Assembly (NCBI GenBank): GCA_937858715.1
Contig: CALLZY010000150.1
Location: 1-64,000 of the forward strand
DNA from: an uncultured Chitinophagaceae bacterium
GTDB taxonomy: Bacteria; Bacteroidota; Bacteroidia; Chitinophagales; Chitinophagaceae
DNA: 64,000 bases
Direction: 5' to 3'
A program made the translations under genes and the position numbers. Within the stretch, counting starts at the first letter, position 1, and every line of letters begins with the position of its first letter. The notes below the pieces were generated by a model. That model ran no database searches and was not told the DNA's origin. It worked only from the letters and a program-made list of their open reading frames with translations. Shown here in pieces: positions 33,631 to 42,430 of this stretch.

Positions 33631-33672
33631 AAAAAAGCAACTATTACAAGCCGCAATTTGTATTGCTGTAAT
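33631..33672 (-). terminator. Imperfect hairpin with U tract after the radical SAM operon
   Basis: ATTACA and TGTAAT outer arms (33643-33672), plus inner GCAAT/ATTGC pairing with a 4-nt bulge. On the minus strand it is followed after about 7 nt by TTTTTT. Located 27 bp beyond the last operon gene. Confidence 0.4.
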
Positions 33673-33698
33673 GGAGAAGCTTAATGGTGTGTGAAACA

Positions 33699-34997
33699 CT
33701 AAATACTTGTCTTTCTAAGAACATAATTGAGGCGGCTGTATATCATAAAATTAACAAGGTTGCGCAAATTGGTTTTTCTGTCCAGCAGGCGGCTAAAGAT
33801 TGAGTTCACACTGTAAAAGTGTTTATTGGCTTTTACAGTTGCTTCGCCTAATTTTTCTGCCGTCATTAATTTTGGAATAAAGGCTGCCTGGTTATACCGG
33901 TAGCCGGGATGGTTCCACCAATGCCCGTCGTACAGCAGGCGGTTTTCTTTTTTAAACTGCTCATATACCTGCGTTCCGGGATAGGGCATCAGCACATGAA
34001 AAAAGGAAAGTGTGAATTTGTTTTTAATGGCAAACTCAACGGTCTTGTCTATGGTATCAAGGGTATCAAAATCGTTTCCAATCATAAAGCTTGCCCATGT
34101 TAGAAAACCATAATCCCTGAAAATTTCCAATGCTTCTTTATACCCGTTGAAATTGCGGATGTTTGGCGATTTGTTGAACCATTTCAGCGTATTGATATTT
34201 ATAGATTCAAACCCGATCAAATTGCCGACACAACCACTGTCGGCCATAAGCCTGAGCAACTCTTTGTCGGTTACCATATCAATGCTGGTCTGGCTTGCCC
34301 ATTTTACTTTTAAGGGGATAAGTTCACGGAGAAAGACTTTAAGTTCTTTTTTGTCTGAAACCATATTGTCGTCAACAAACAGAATGGTTTTCAGTTTATC
34401 TTTTTCGATTTCGTATAAAACATCTTCGAACCTTCTGCATTTGTGCGAATGCTTAAAAAAGCGGGAAACAGAACAAAAGCTGCAATTGAACTTGCAGCCA
34501 CGGCTGAACTGCATCAGTGAAACAGGAAGGTATTTTTTCCCTTTAAAAATGGCCCGGTTGGGAAAACAGCCATCCTGGGGAATGCCAAAAGTGGAGTGGT
34601 AAATCTTTTGAAGCTTGTTTTGTTTTGCATCCAGGATGAGCTGATTCCAGACAGGTTCTGCATCGCCAACAACGATTGCATCTGCATAGTTTACAGCTTC
34701 CTCCGGAAGCAACGAAATATGCATTCCCCCGAGAACAACTTTTATATCCCTTTTTTTATATGCTGCCGAAATCTCGTAGGCTCTGAGGGCACTGAAGGAA
34801 TCAACGGTGATACAAACCAAATCGGTTTGTTCGTCAAAAGGTATTTGTTCGAGCCGGTCATCATACATGACTACCTGGTCGGGGTCGTTTACCAGGCCTG
34901 CAATGATGGCTAATGGCAACGGCTCCATACTGCCGTCGTTCAGGTTATAACCTGAAATGGCACAGCTGATGCCTGGTTTTATTAATGTGATTTTCAT
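33699..34997 (-). CDS. B12-binding domain radical SAM protein (rSAM-3)
   Basis: 432 residues from the ATG at 34997, which overlaps the stop of the upstream gene (TGATG); a longer in-frame start inside that gene is not credible. N-terminal cobalamin-binding-like Rossmann domain (about 1-140; VVLGGMHISLLPEEAVNYADAIVVGDAE), then a radical SAM core with CKFNCSFC binding the [4Fe-4S] cluster, and LFVDDNM and WASQTSIDM strand motifs. The C-terminal ~100 residues are basic and helical. Class B radical SAM enzymes methylate unactivated carbon/phosphorus or rearrange skeletons. It shares LKxKWASQ with rSAM-2, so the two are paralogues. Last gene of the six-gene operon. Confidence 0.87.
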   Translation of the reverse strand: MKITLIKPGISCAISGYNLNDGSMEPLPLAIIAGLVNDPDQVVMYDDRLEQIPFDEQTDLVCITVDSFSALRAYEISAAYKKRDIKVVLGGMHISLLPEEAVNYADAIVVGDAEPVWNQLILDAKQNKLQKIYHSTFGIPQDGCFPNRAIFKGKKYLPVSLMQFSRGCKFNCSFCSVSRFFKHSHKCRRFEDVLYEIEKDKLKTILFVDDNMVSDKKELKVFLRELIPLKVKWASQTSIDMVTDKELLRLMADSGCVGNLIGFESININTLKWFNKSPNIRNFNGYKEALEIFRDYGFLTWASFMIGNDFDTLDTIDKTVEFAIKNKFTLSFFHVLMPYPGTQVYEQFKKENRLLYDGHWWNHPGYRYNQAAFIPKLMTAEKLGEATVKANKHFYSVNSIFSRLLDRKTNLRNLVNFMIYSRLNYVLRKTSI

Positions 34998-36319
34998 CAG
35001 AAAATATTTGGGGTTACTTTTCTTTTTACATATCGCCTGTAATGAAAATTTATAGCTAATGAAAACAGTAACATTTTTGGGTTTCTCCATAAGGTCCGGT
35101 TAAGCAGTATGCGATGGAAAATGCTTTTCAGTGAGAAAACCTTCTTGTTAAGCCACCAGTACATTTCGGTAAGTTTTTCCGGTTCAATTTTTAGTGGCCT
35201 GTGCACACAGCGGGTGCCGTCAAACAGCCGGAGATCATCTGTTAACATTCTGCCCTGCCGCTCAAGTTCTTTATGCAGCCCGGTTCCGGGTATTGGGGTT
35301 AGAATATAAAAACGGGGAATGGGTACTTTGTTCCGGTTAATAAAGTTGTAGGTTTCACGAATGGACTCTTCGGTATCATGGTCGGTTCCAACAATCATTT
35401 CGGTGCTGACTGTTATACCATGGCGGGAGAGTATTTTGATATTTTGCTCATGTTCATTTGCCTTCAGCCATGGCTTGTCAAGACTGTTGATGGCATCCTG
35501 TTGTATGCTTTCAACTCCAAAACTCATCAGGTCGCAACCTGAGTCCCTGACTATTTTGAGCAAATCAGTTCGTTTTGCCAGGTGAATGGCACACTGGCTT
35601 GCCCATTTCATTTTTAATGGTACAATTTTTAAACAAAGTTCTTTCAGGTAGTTGGGATTAGAAACGATATTATCATCAATCAGGTAGAAGCGGTTAAACC
35701 CGAGGCGTTTCACTTCTTTAATATCTCTTATCACCTCATCAACCGGGCGGAATAAATATTTGCCCTCGTACAGGCAGGCGATTGAGCAGAAGGAGCACTT
35801 ATATGTGCAGCCACGTCCGGCCTGTACGGGCAGCATAGCTCCAATTTTCTTTTGAGTAAGTAAATCGTAACGGGGCAGGGGCAGATTTTTTAATTCATGA
35901 ATGGGGTAATTATATAACGGTTTAATAGTGCCGCTTTCTTCGTAGTCCTGCAACATTTTCGGGTATGAAATTTCTGCATCGCCAATTACAACCGAATCAA
36001 CATGTTTCATCGCTTCTTCGTATGCTATCGAAGCCATGTATCCGCCCATTACAACAATTTTGCCCCGTTTCTTAAATTCAGCAGCAATTTCCAGACCTCT
36101 GAAAGTGGCATGTCCCATACTTCCGATGGCCACAATATCGGCCTCTGTATCAAAATTGATTTCATCAACCACTTCGATAAGAAGTTCTACTTCCCAATGT
36201 GATGGAGTATAAGCTGCGAGGAGCGGAAAGGCTAAACCGGGTAAATTAATCATCCGCTGCTTGCAGAGTTTTCCGTTTTCTGCATATTGAGTAGGTTGTA
36301 TGAAAAGGATTTTAGGCAT
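34997..36319 (-). CDS. B12-binding domain radical SAM protein (rSAM-2)
   Basis: 440 residues. B12-binding-like N-terminal domain (IVAIGSMGHATFRG, VVMGGYMASIAYEEAMKHVDSVVIGDAE), cluster motif CTYKCSFC near residue 175, then FYLIDDNIVSNP and KMKWASQCAIHL. No DxHxxG lower-ligand motif is obvious, so cobalamin may be bound base-off without a His ligand, as in many family members. Its ATG overlaps the end of rSAM-1 by 8 bp, and its stop overlaps the ATG of rSAM-3, so the three are translationally coupled. Substrate unknown. Confidence 0.87.
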   Translation of the reverse strand: MPKILFIQPTQYAENGKLCKQRMINLPGLAFPLLAAYTPSHWEVELLIEVVDEINFDTEADIVAIGSMGHATFRGLEIAAEFKKRGKIVVMGGYMASIAYEEAMKHVDSVVIGDAEISYPKMLQDYEESGTIKPLYNYPIHELKNLPLPRYDLLTQKKIGAMLPVQAGRGCTYKCSFCSIACLYEGKYLFRPVDEVIRDIKEVKRLGFNRFYLIDDNIVSNPNYLKELCLKIVPLKMKWASQCAIHLAKRTDLLKIVRDSGCDLMSFGVESIQQDAINSLDKPWLKANEHEQNIKILSRHGITVSTEMIVGTDHDTEESIRETYNFINRNKVPIPRFYILTPIPGTGLHKELERQGRMLTDDLRLFDGTRCVHRPLKIEPEKLTEMYWWLNKKVFSLKSIFHRILLNRTLWRNPKMLLFSLAINFHYRRYVKRKVTPNIF

Positions 36320-37682
36320 TGTTTTCGGATTCTTTAATTTTCATTTTGTATTGCTTTGTGACCCTGTATCCGCCAATGAGCATTTTCAGAAGCATTTTAG
36401 GTTTGTTTGTTGTAAGGTATTTCCAAATGGCTTTGCGGTTGAACAGAATTGCGTTGTATGCCTTTAGTATTTCCCTGTAAAATTCTGATACTGGTAATTT
36501 CTCAGGCCGAACAGCAATATGTGCCAGGTCCCAATGCGGGTAATTGTGACGGTCAATGATGATTTGATCTTGTGGGTAACTGATTCCGGTTTTTGGTAAT
36601 GGTGTTAAAGGCTGAAGGTTTACAAAATGAATGCCGAGTGATTTGATTACTGTTACCATATTTTTAAAGTCGCTTTTATCCCATTCCGGCGGAATGATAA
36701 TGGTGGCAAATACATCAATTTTTTCCCGGTTCAATACGGCCATTGTTTCTTTATTGTTCTCAACAGATGTTTTTTTGTTGTATTTGTCAAGTTCTTTTTC
36801 TGAGAAACTTTCAAAGCCAACAATTACTGTCCGCAGGCCAATGTTGGCAAGTTCATGCATGATGTCCGGGTTCTTAGCAATAAAATCGGCCCGCCCATAT
36901 ACCAGGTAGTGTTTATGAATATTTCTTTGTTTTACCTCTGCTATGAATGCCTGAAGCCGTTTCCTGTCAAACAGAAAATCATCATCAACGATGTAAATTT
37001 CCTTTTGCTCAATCTGCTCAAGTTCCCGGATTACTTCATTTAAAGGCCTTTGATGGTATTTGTCTTCAGTGATTATCCGGCAAAAACAAAAAGAACAATG
37101 ATAGGGGCAGCCAAAAGAAGTTTTTATGAGGGCTACTTTCTCATGAAAGATGTAAAAATATTTGTTGCGGTACCTGGCAACAGCATTTCTGTCCGGAAAG
37201 GGAAGGCTGAAATCGTATTGCGGAAGTGAAGTGTTTGCAAGAGTATCTCCTTTGCGAAATACACCTCTGGGAAGTTCGTTTTTGTTATCTATGTGGTTCA
37301 GTAAGTCAGTAAATACGACGGCTGCATTACGAACCACCCTGAAATCAATTGCAGGGTGTTCAAAATCCTCCGGGCATACCTCGCAATGAACTCCGCCAAC
37401 AATAGTGATAATTTTCCGGGATATTTTTTTTGCTGTTTCGCAATACGAAATAATGGTGGAAACATTTGTGATGTAACCTGTGACACAAAGGACATCCGGG
37501 GAATGTTCAGTTACAAATGATTCAAATGACCCTTTTTCAAGAATCATATCTGCAATGATAACTGTATCGGTCTCCCGTTTTAAAGCGCAGAGAATCTCCA
37601 GCTCTAAAGGTTCTACAATCATTAAATGTTGCAGGCCGATAGTTTCTGGCGAAGGCTTAGGACGAACCATTAATAGTTTCAT
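36312..37682 (-). CDS. B12-binding domain radical SAM protein (rSAM-1)
   Basis: 456 residues. The N-terminal domain starts KLLMVRPKPSPETIGLQHLM and includes DVLCVTGYITNVSTI and IVGGVHCEVCPEDF. The cluster motif is CPYHCSFCFC near residue 200, followed by IYIVDDDFLFDRKRL, typical of B12-radical SAM enzymes. It is more distant from rSAM-2 and rSAM-3 (no WASQ motif), so it probably does a different step. Two bp separate it from the upstream FemAB/GNAT-like gene. Class B methylase-type chemistry is inferred. Confidence 0.86.
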   Translation of the reverse strand: MKLLMVRPKPSPETIGLQHLMIVEPLELEILCALKRETDTVIIADMILEKGSFESFVTEHSPDVLCVTGYITNVSTIISYCETAKKISRKIITIVGGVHCEVCPEDFEHPAIDFRVVRNAAVVFTDLLNHIDNKNELPRGVFRKGDTLANTSLPQYDFSLPFPDRNAVARYRNKYFYIFHEKVALIKTSFGCPYHCSFCFCRIITEDKYHQRPLNEVIRELEQIEQKEIYIVDDDFLFDRKRLQAFIAEVKQRNIHKHYLVYGRADFIAKNPDIMHELANIGLRTVIVGFESFSEKELDKYNKKTSVENNKETMAVLNREKIDVFATIIIPPEWDKSDFKNMVTVIKSLGIHFVNLQPLTPLPKTGISYPQDQIIIDRHNYPHWDLAHIAVRPEKLPVSEFYREILKAYNAILFNRKAIWKYLTTNKPKMLLKMLIGGYRVTKQYKMKIKESENNA

Positions 37683-37684
37683 TG

Positions 37685-38686
37685 TTATTCCTCCTTCATT
37701 GCGTTTGTTTTTTCGAGCTTTCTTTTATATTCGAGGAACGTACTAAATATTTTAATCAATTTGTTTGCAATGAAATTGCTATGGCTGGCTTCCATATAAC
37801 GAACCTCTGGCTTTCCTCCCATCCGCATTTTTGCAATTTCAGCAGTCTGACCTAATTCAATTACCGCTGCTTTTTTTTCTATACCATCTTTAACAATGTT
37901 TGAAAGCAGGCGCAGGTAAGTGTTATTGGTTTTGTTTTGTTTGTAATCCACTCCCCCGAGAAAGAAAAAATATGTGTGTTGATATTCCAGGGCTATGTTC
38001 CATCCTATTACCGAGTTGTTTTTGCAGCAAACAGTAAGAGTAAATTCCGGGGGCAGGTATTTAAAAAATCCGAAACTCAGTTTTTCCAGCTTGCCTTTGC
38101 TTCGTTTGTACACATCGAGGTATTGCCGGTACATTTCATTTGTAAATTCAGCACATAATTTTTTTTCGAACCACAGACCCTGCTGGTCCTGATTAATAAT
38201 CATAAGCCTGCGCCGGTAATTTGCCCGTAGTGCGGCTAAATAGTCATCCCAGTTTACGAAATGATTTTTTAAAACAACCGTTGGGAGTGTTTTACCGGAG
38301 GCTAAAGACCCCTTTACTGGTTCCTCTTCAAGATTTAAAAAAAGAAGAAATCCTTTTTCTGCTTTGCGTATATATTTCTTTAGAATTTCTATTGCATCTT
38401 TTTTCCCGAAGATCCCTTTACCTGAAACGGAACATGGTATTCCTATGATATTCATTTTTACCGGACTTTTCACTTTGATAAATGTCAAAATATCAAGCCG
38501 TAAAGTGTAAACGATTGCAGCAGATACCAGTTTGCCGTTATTTGTACAGGTATAGTATCGTTGCCGGCAGGGATTATAGTTTTCTGTATGTAATAAAAAC
38601 CGGCTCTTCTGAAAATAATTATCCGCCAGATCATCCCATTCAGCGGGAAGGTCGTTTGACTTTTGTATGTGATTGAACTCAATCAT
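37685..38686 (-). CDS. FemAB/CelD-like GNAT-fold acyl- or aminoacyltransferase
   Basis: 333 residues, no signal peptide. The pattern DDYLAALRANYRRRLMII (about 165-185), followed by VIGWNIALEYQHTYFFFLGGVDYKQNKTNNTYLRLLSNIVKDGIEKKAAVIELGQ, resembles the C-terminal GNAT domain of the CelD/FemAB-like superfamily (PF13480 type), whose members attach acyl or aminoacyl groups to amines. The start ATG overlaps the stop of the preceding GNAT gene (TAATG). Substrate unknown; the position in the operon implies it acylates an amine made or modified by the cluster. Confidence 0.65.
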   Translation of the reverse strand: MIEFNHIQKSNDLPAEWDDLADNYFQKSRFLLHTENYNPCRQRYYTCTNNGKLVSAAIVYTLRLDILTFIKVKSPVKMNIIGIPCSVSGKGIFGKKDAIEILKKYIRKAEKGFLLFLNLEEEPVKGSLASGKTLPTVVLKNHFVNWDDYLAALRANYRRRLMIINQDQQGLWFEKKLCAEFTNEMYRQYLDVYKRSKGKLEKLSFGFFKYLPPEFTLTVCCKNNSVIGWNIALEYQHTYFFFLGGVDYKQNKTNNTYLRLLSNIVKDGIEKKAAVIELGQTAEIAKMRMGGKPEVRYMEASHSNFIANKLIKIFSTFLEYKRKLEKTNAMKEE

Positions 38687-39774
38687 TAAATTGAAGTTTC
38701 AAATACAGCAAACTCACGGTATGGTTTGGCTTCTTTCCCATAGCATCGCTGTAATATGCGTTTCACAAATGCTATCGAAGCCAGGTTGTCTTCGAAAATG
38801 AATCCGCCTTCACAGTATTTATATCCCTTTTTAATCAGTGCCGGCAATGCTTTATTGATAAGAGCTAACGCTACCGGACTTCCCTGGTATTCGGGAAGAA
38901 TTCCAATTTCGGTAAAGCGGAAGGTGTCAATTGATTTGCCAAGCCGGTATTTAATAACATCCCATACATTAAAATCCCGCTGACCGGGAACTAATTTATT
39001 AAAGTCGGGATACCATAAGAAGAATCCAACGGGTTTTCCATCTATTTCTGCGAAAACAAGATTTTCATTTTCCAGCAAATACCGAAATGGTTTAAACAGT
39101 TCTAAGTCTTCTGCTTTATCCCGGTTAGCCCAATAAGAGTGCTTCAGAAATGCCTGATTGTTCAGTTCGGTGTATATCGCACTTTCCTTTTCAATGTTTT
39201 TCTTGTTCATGAACCGGACAGACAAACCATTTATTTTGCGCATTGAACTATAATTGCGAGCCCATGATATATATGCTTCCATGCTGAACCGGAAGGTGAA
39301 CATCTTCCGCATTTGCAAATCTTTGAAATAGCCTGCGTAGTATTCAGGATTATAGGGCAGCCCGAATAAGGGGGCCTCGTCAAAACGATTTAATAAGATG
39401 CCTGCGCCATAATTTAAATGTCCGTTTAAGCCCGCAACCACTCTTTTGCATTTTGGAAAATGGTGATAGATTTCCTGTCTGATAAGTTTGAAAATATCAC
39501 CCAGATCTTTTTGCGCTTCAAAAAAGGCAACCTGAATGTAGTCGGCAAGATGGAGGTCATGGATAAGTGCAAACCGGGCTACGTAATTGTTCCCGCTGCG
39601 GACGATAAACTTTTTAATACTTGAATGTTTTTGGTATGCGCTGTTGGCGTTCAGGAGTAATTGTTCAACACTTTTGTCTGTTCCCCTGAAGAATTTATTG
39701 CCGCTGTAAACATCGGTACTTACTTTTTCAAAAGTCTTATATCCGGATTTACCGTCAATAATTTCAGTTGTCAT
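38686..39774 (-). CDS. GNAT-fold N-acyltransferase-like protein
   Basis: 362 residues. The second half has an acetyltransferase pattern: VFAEIDGKPVGFFLWYPDFNKL, FRFTEIGILPEYQGSPVALALINKALPALIKKGYKYCEGGFIFEDNLASIAFVKRI, with a terminal F-x-V-F-E strand. These are the beta-4 and acyl-CoA pyrophosphate-loop regions of GNATs, though the QxxGxG/A loop is only partly matched (YQGSPVA). The N-terminal half is a second, diverged GNAT-like lobe. Start overlaps the stop of the LysA-like gene by 4 bp (ATGA). Biochemical role not known. Confidence 0.65.
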   Translation of the reverse strand: MTTEIIDGKSGYKTFEKVSTDVYSGNKFFRGTDKSVEQLLLNANSAYQKHSSIKKFIVRSGNNYVARFALIHDLHLADYIQVAFFEAQKDLGDIFKLIRQEIYHHFPKCKRVVAGLNGHLNYGAGILLNRFDEAPLFGLPYNPEYYAGYFKDLQMRKMFTFRFSMEAYISWARNYSSMRKINGLSVRFMNKKNIEKESAIYTELNNQAFLKHSYWANRDKAEDLELFKPFRYLLENENLVFAEIDGKPVGFFLWYPDFNKLVPGQRDFNVWDVIKYRLGKSIDTFRFTEIGILPEYQGSPVALALINKALPALIKKGYKYCEGGFIFEDNLASIAFVKRILQRCYGKEAKPYREFAVFETSI

Positions 39775-40916
39775 ACGAAAACTTCTTCAGGTTTCGGAAA
39801 GCCCAGAAACTGCATATATGATGATGCTGAATACGAGCCTGCATTTCCAAATACAACTGTGTCGCCAATTTCCAGCTCAGGTAATTCGGCATTGTTTGTG
39901 AAAATATCCCTTGAATAAGTAGAGCATCCGTAGATAGTTGCCGGTTTCGTTTTTTCTGGCGAAAGCTGAACCCCATTTCTTATGATGGCTATTGGATGCC
40001 TGGCTTTTTCGGGATACAGAAGCGGACGGGAAAACTGAACCGTAGAAGCATTTAAGCCAACAAGCTGTTTTTCATTTCGCAGTTTAATATCGGTTACATA
40101 GCATACAAAGTGGCCAGATACGCCTCCGATTATCCTGCCCGGTTCAAGAATTAGTTTTATACTCTTTCCTTTTTCTTTTGAAGCATGGTTCATCAGCATT
40201 GTTATTTGTGTGTCGAATTCGGAAATATTAAACAATGCTCCTCCTTCTTCAGATACACCAAATCCTCCTCCGAAATTCAGATATTCAAGCTCAGGAAAAT
40301 CATCAGAAATTTCAATTAGCGCCTTATAACAGTCAATAAAGTAATCAATGTCGGTTATATCAGTCCCAACATACAAGTGCAGTCCTTTTATTTTTGATTT
40401 ATCGGCAATTTGCCTGATTTCCCCGGTTGTAAATCCAAGCCGGCTATTTCCTCCAATATAGAAGCCGGCATGTGTTGAAAGAGGTTTTACCTTGTCGCCA
40501 ATGTTGCACCGGATTCCGATGGATTTTCCGGGAAACAGGTTTGTCCATTGTTGAAGCTGATTAGGGGAATCAATGTTAAGCTGAACGCCAAGACGTTCAA
40601 GATATTTCATAGTTTTTTCACTAAGAGCCGAGGATGTAAAAATGATATCTTCTCCCCGGTATCCTGCTGCTACGGCGGCATCCAGGTGTAAAATGGAATT
40701 TACAAATATATTCACCCCTTCTGTCCTTACTGTTCTGAGAAAGTGCAGATTAATATTCGCCATGGAGGCAAAGTGAATCGATTTGTTTTTGTAGGTAATA
40801 TTCTTAAATAACCGGCACTGTTCTTTTATTTTTTGTGTATCATAAATGTAGTATGCTTCAAATTCCTTTTCGGCTTTACTGTTTATATGGTTTAGTATAA
40901 TGCTATTAATTTTCAT
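39771..40916 (-). CDS. LysA-fold (type III PLP decarboxylase-like) protein lacking the PLP lysine
   Basis: 381 residues that align over their full length with diaminopimelate/ornithine decarboxylases: AYYIYD start, GVNIFVNSILHLDAAVAAGY, GLHLYVGTDI, LNFGGGFGV, LEPGR (258-261), SRDIF and NAGSYSASSY. But the PLP-binding Lys in the AxKAN motif is Met52 (ASMANINL); the second His of HxHIGS is Tyr; and the Cys of the CESGD motif is replaced by Thr333, with Cys331 two positions earlier. The phosphate-contact Tyr362 remains. So the fold is intact while the Schiff-base chemistry should be lost. Either a pseudoenzyme/scaffold or a new activity. First gene of the operon. Confidence 0.8.
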   Translation of the reverse strand: MKINSIILNHINSKAEKEFEAYYIYDTQKIKEQCRLFKNITYKNKSIHFASMANINLHFLRTVRTEGVNIFVNSILHLDAAVAAGYRGEDIIFTSSALSEKTMKYLERLGVQLNIDSPNQLQQWTNLFPGKSIGIRCNIGDKVKPLSTHAGFYIGGNSRLGFTTGEIRQIADKSKIKGLHLYVGTDITDIDYFIDCYKALIEISDDFPELEYLNFGGGFGVSEEGGALFNISEFDTQITMLMNHASKEKGKSIKLILEPGRIIGGVSGHFVCYVTDIKLRNEKQLVGLNASTVQFSRPLLYPEKARHPIAIIRNGVQLSPEKTKPATIYGCSTYSRDIFTNNAELPELEIGDTVVFGNAGSYSASSYMQFLGFPKPEEVFV

Positions 40917-41060
40917 TTAATGGATATGATGTTTACTCTGCAGCTTAAGGCAAATTTCACTGCCTTTATTCCCGGCAGGGTGTTTAAGAATTGGTCTGTC
41001 AGAAGCTTAATAAAGTTACAAAGAAGTAAACATCTTTTTTTGTTTCAAAATTCAAGGGAA

Positions 41061-41128
41061 CCGGTTGTGGTAAGAAATCTGCAGCAACAACCGGAATCTG
41101 CGGGAGAATGGATTCCCGCTGTTTTTTT
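41061..41128 (+). other. Tandem hairpins in the operon leader region
   Basis: CCGGTTGT (41061-41068) pairs with ACAACCGG (41087-41094). A second stem GCGGGA/TCCCGC (41100-41105, 41114-41119) is followed on the plus strand by TGTTTTTTT, a terminator shape. GGAATC and GATTCC segments offer an alternative pairing. The 249-bp gap (40917-41165) is the leader of the minus-strand six-gene operon; I see no cobalamin-riboswitch consensus. A plus-strand terminator or small RNA is possible. Confidence 0.5.
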
Positions 41129-41165
41129 CAATATCATTAACTAAATCTCAGGCTTCGAATGTTCA

Positions 41166-41738
41166 TTAATCTATCTCAATCCCATACTTATCAAGTAGCG
41201 CAGCCACAGCAGGAAAGGAGAACCGGGCTTTCTTCAGTTTGTTTATTTCGGGATTGATGGTGTAATTATATGCTGTACGCAGGTCGGATTTTTCTAAAAC
41301 AGTGTTCTCAAAAACGGCACCGGTGCAATTGCAGTTTTCAAGAACAGCGCCGGTAAGGTCACTTTCAGTAAAGTCGATTTCCTGCAACAGACAATTTTTA
41401 AATACAGTCTGCTTGATACTGGTTTTATAAAATGAAGAATAGGTTAGCTGGCAGTCGTTAAAGCCAAAAGAGAGGCCAAAGGGGCTGCAGGTGTCAAAAC
41501 GGATGCCCTGCAGTTTGCAACTGTTAAACTGTATGTCACGAAAAACCGTCATCCCTGTTTTTATCAGGCTGAGGTTGCAGTTAATGAATGTGCAATCGGT
41601 AAACATACTGCCCGACAGGTTGCTGCCAGAAAAATTGCAGTTGCTGAAGGTGCAGTTATCGTACTCGCCTTTTTCAAAGGGCTGTAGTGTATAGTCTTCT
41701 TTGTCGAAGGTTTTATCCTGTATGTATAGTTCGGCCAT
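41166..41738 (-). CDS. Pentapeptide-repeat protein (Qnr/MfpA-like)
   Basis: 190 residues, cytosolic. Repeats of A/C-[D/N/S]-[L/F]-x-x from about residue 20 to 150: YDNCTFSNCNFSGSNLSGSMF, FTESDLTGAVLENCNCTGAVF. They form a right-handed quadrilateral beta-helix, with an interruption near residues 80-100. The C-terminal helix (SFPAVAALLDKYGIEID) is the usual dimerisation cap of DNA-mimicking pentapeptide proteins that protect gyrase. Whether this one confers quinolone protection is not visible in sequence. Confidence 0.8.
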   Translation of the reverse strand: MAELYIQDKTFDKEDYTLQPFEKGEYDNCTFSNCNFSGSNLSGSMFTDCTFINCNLSLIKTGMTVFRDIQFNSCKLQGIRFDTCSPFGLSFGFNDCQLTYSSFYKTSIKQTVFKNCLLQEIDFTESDLTGAVLENCNCTGAVFENTVLEKSDLRTAYNYTINPEINKLKKARFSFPAVAALLDKYGIEID

Positions 41739-41771
41739 AAGCTGAGGTCTAATATTATAGCGCCTTGTGGA

Positions 41772-42281
41772 TTAGTGATACGTAACTTTTAGATTCGTAA
41801 AGAGCCCCTCTGTAATTGCCACACTGCCCCTCTGGTTATAATCATGAAGTATAGAATAAGGACTTAATCTTCCTGTAAAGAAACCCGAAAGTTTTCCATT
41901 ACTATAAGAATTAATCGTTACATTAAAATAATCTCCATTGAAATATAGAGAAGACAGTAAGGCTCCGGAATTGTGGTCAATATTAACCGGGGCATAGCTT
42001 GTACTGTCGTAACGATACTGTATTGGTTTAAGGCTGTCAGTAATAATCATGACCTGAAATAACTCAGATGGTCCCCTGTGCCCTTCAAATAAATATCTTG
42101 TTTCAGGCCACATGGTTGTAAGTTTAGTTGCTTTGGCGTCGTACCCTGAAACAGAATCTGTATATGTTACCTGTACGCCGTTAATTTTATACTTAATGGT
42201 TCCGTTTTCTGTATTTGGCAGAGGAGTTTCCTGGCTACAGGAAAGAATGAGAACCAAAAAGGGCAAAAAGAAGAATTTCAT
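41772..42281 (-). CDS. Hypothetical lipoprotein
   Basis: 169 residues; family not recognised. Lipobox LVLILSC (Cys ~15), then SQETPLPNTENG. The mature part starts GTIKYKINGVQVTYTDS, a beta-rich opening shared with several small Bacteroidota lipoproteins of unknown role, and continues with strands such as GDYFNVTINSY and GKLSGFFTGRLS. Single gene; the neighbour upstream is the arsenic-type operon on the same strand. Confidence 0.7.
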   Translation of the reverse strand: MKFFFLPFLVLILSCSQETPLPNTENGTIKYKINGVQVTYTDSVSGYDAKATKLTTMWPETRYLFEGHRGPSELFQVMIITDSLKPIQYRYDSTSYAPVNIDHNSGALLSSLYFNGDYFNVTINSYSNGKLSGFFTGRLSPYSILHDYNQRGSVAITEGLFTNLKVTYH

Positions 42282-42430
42282 GTTTTTTTATTTTTTGAAT
42301 AAGGCCTCATGGCTAAATCAAAAATATTAAATAGCCTGAATCTTTTATTGCTTTAATTTATTTTCATGATGCAGATTGAGGAGAGTGGCATTATGCAGGT
42401 GCCTTTGTTTGAAGACGATAATTGCCGCGT

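Noticed and set aside
40920..41144. 74-codon plus-strand ORF in the leader of the radical SAM operon
   Set aside because: No family resemblance or start signal, and it overlaps structured leader sequence; kept only as a possible short transcript.
40917..41165. Possible cobalamin riboswitch ahead of the B12-radical SAM operon
   Set aside because: No conserved B12-box or AGxCAGG-like core was found, though other hairpins are present.
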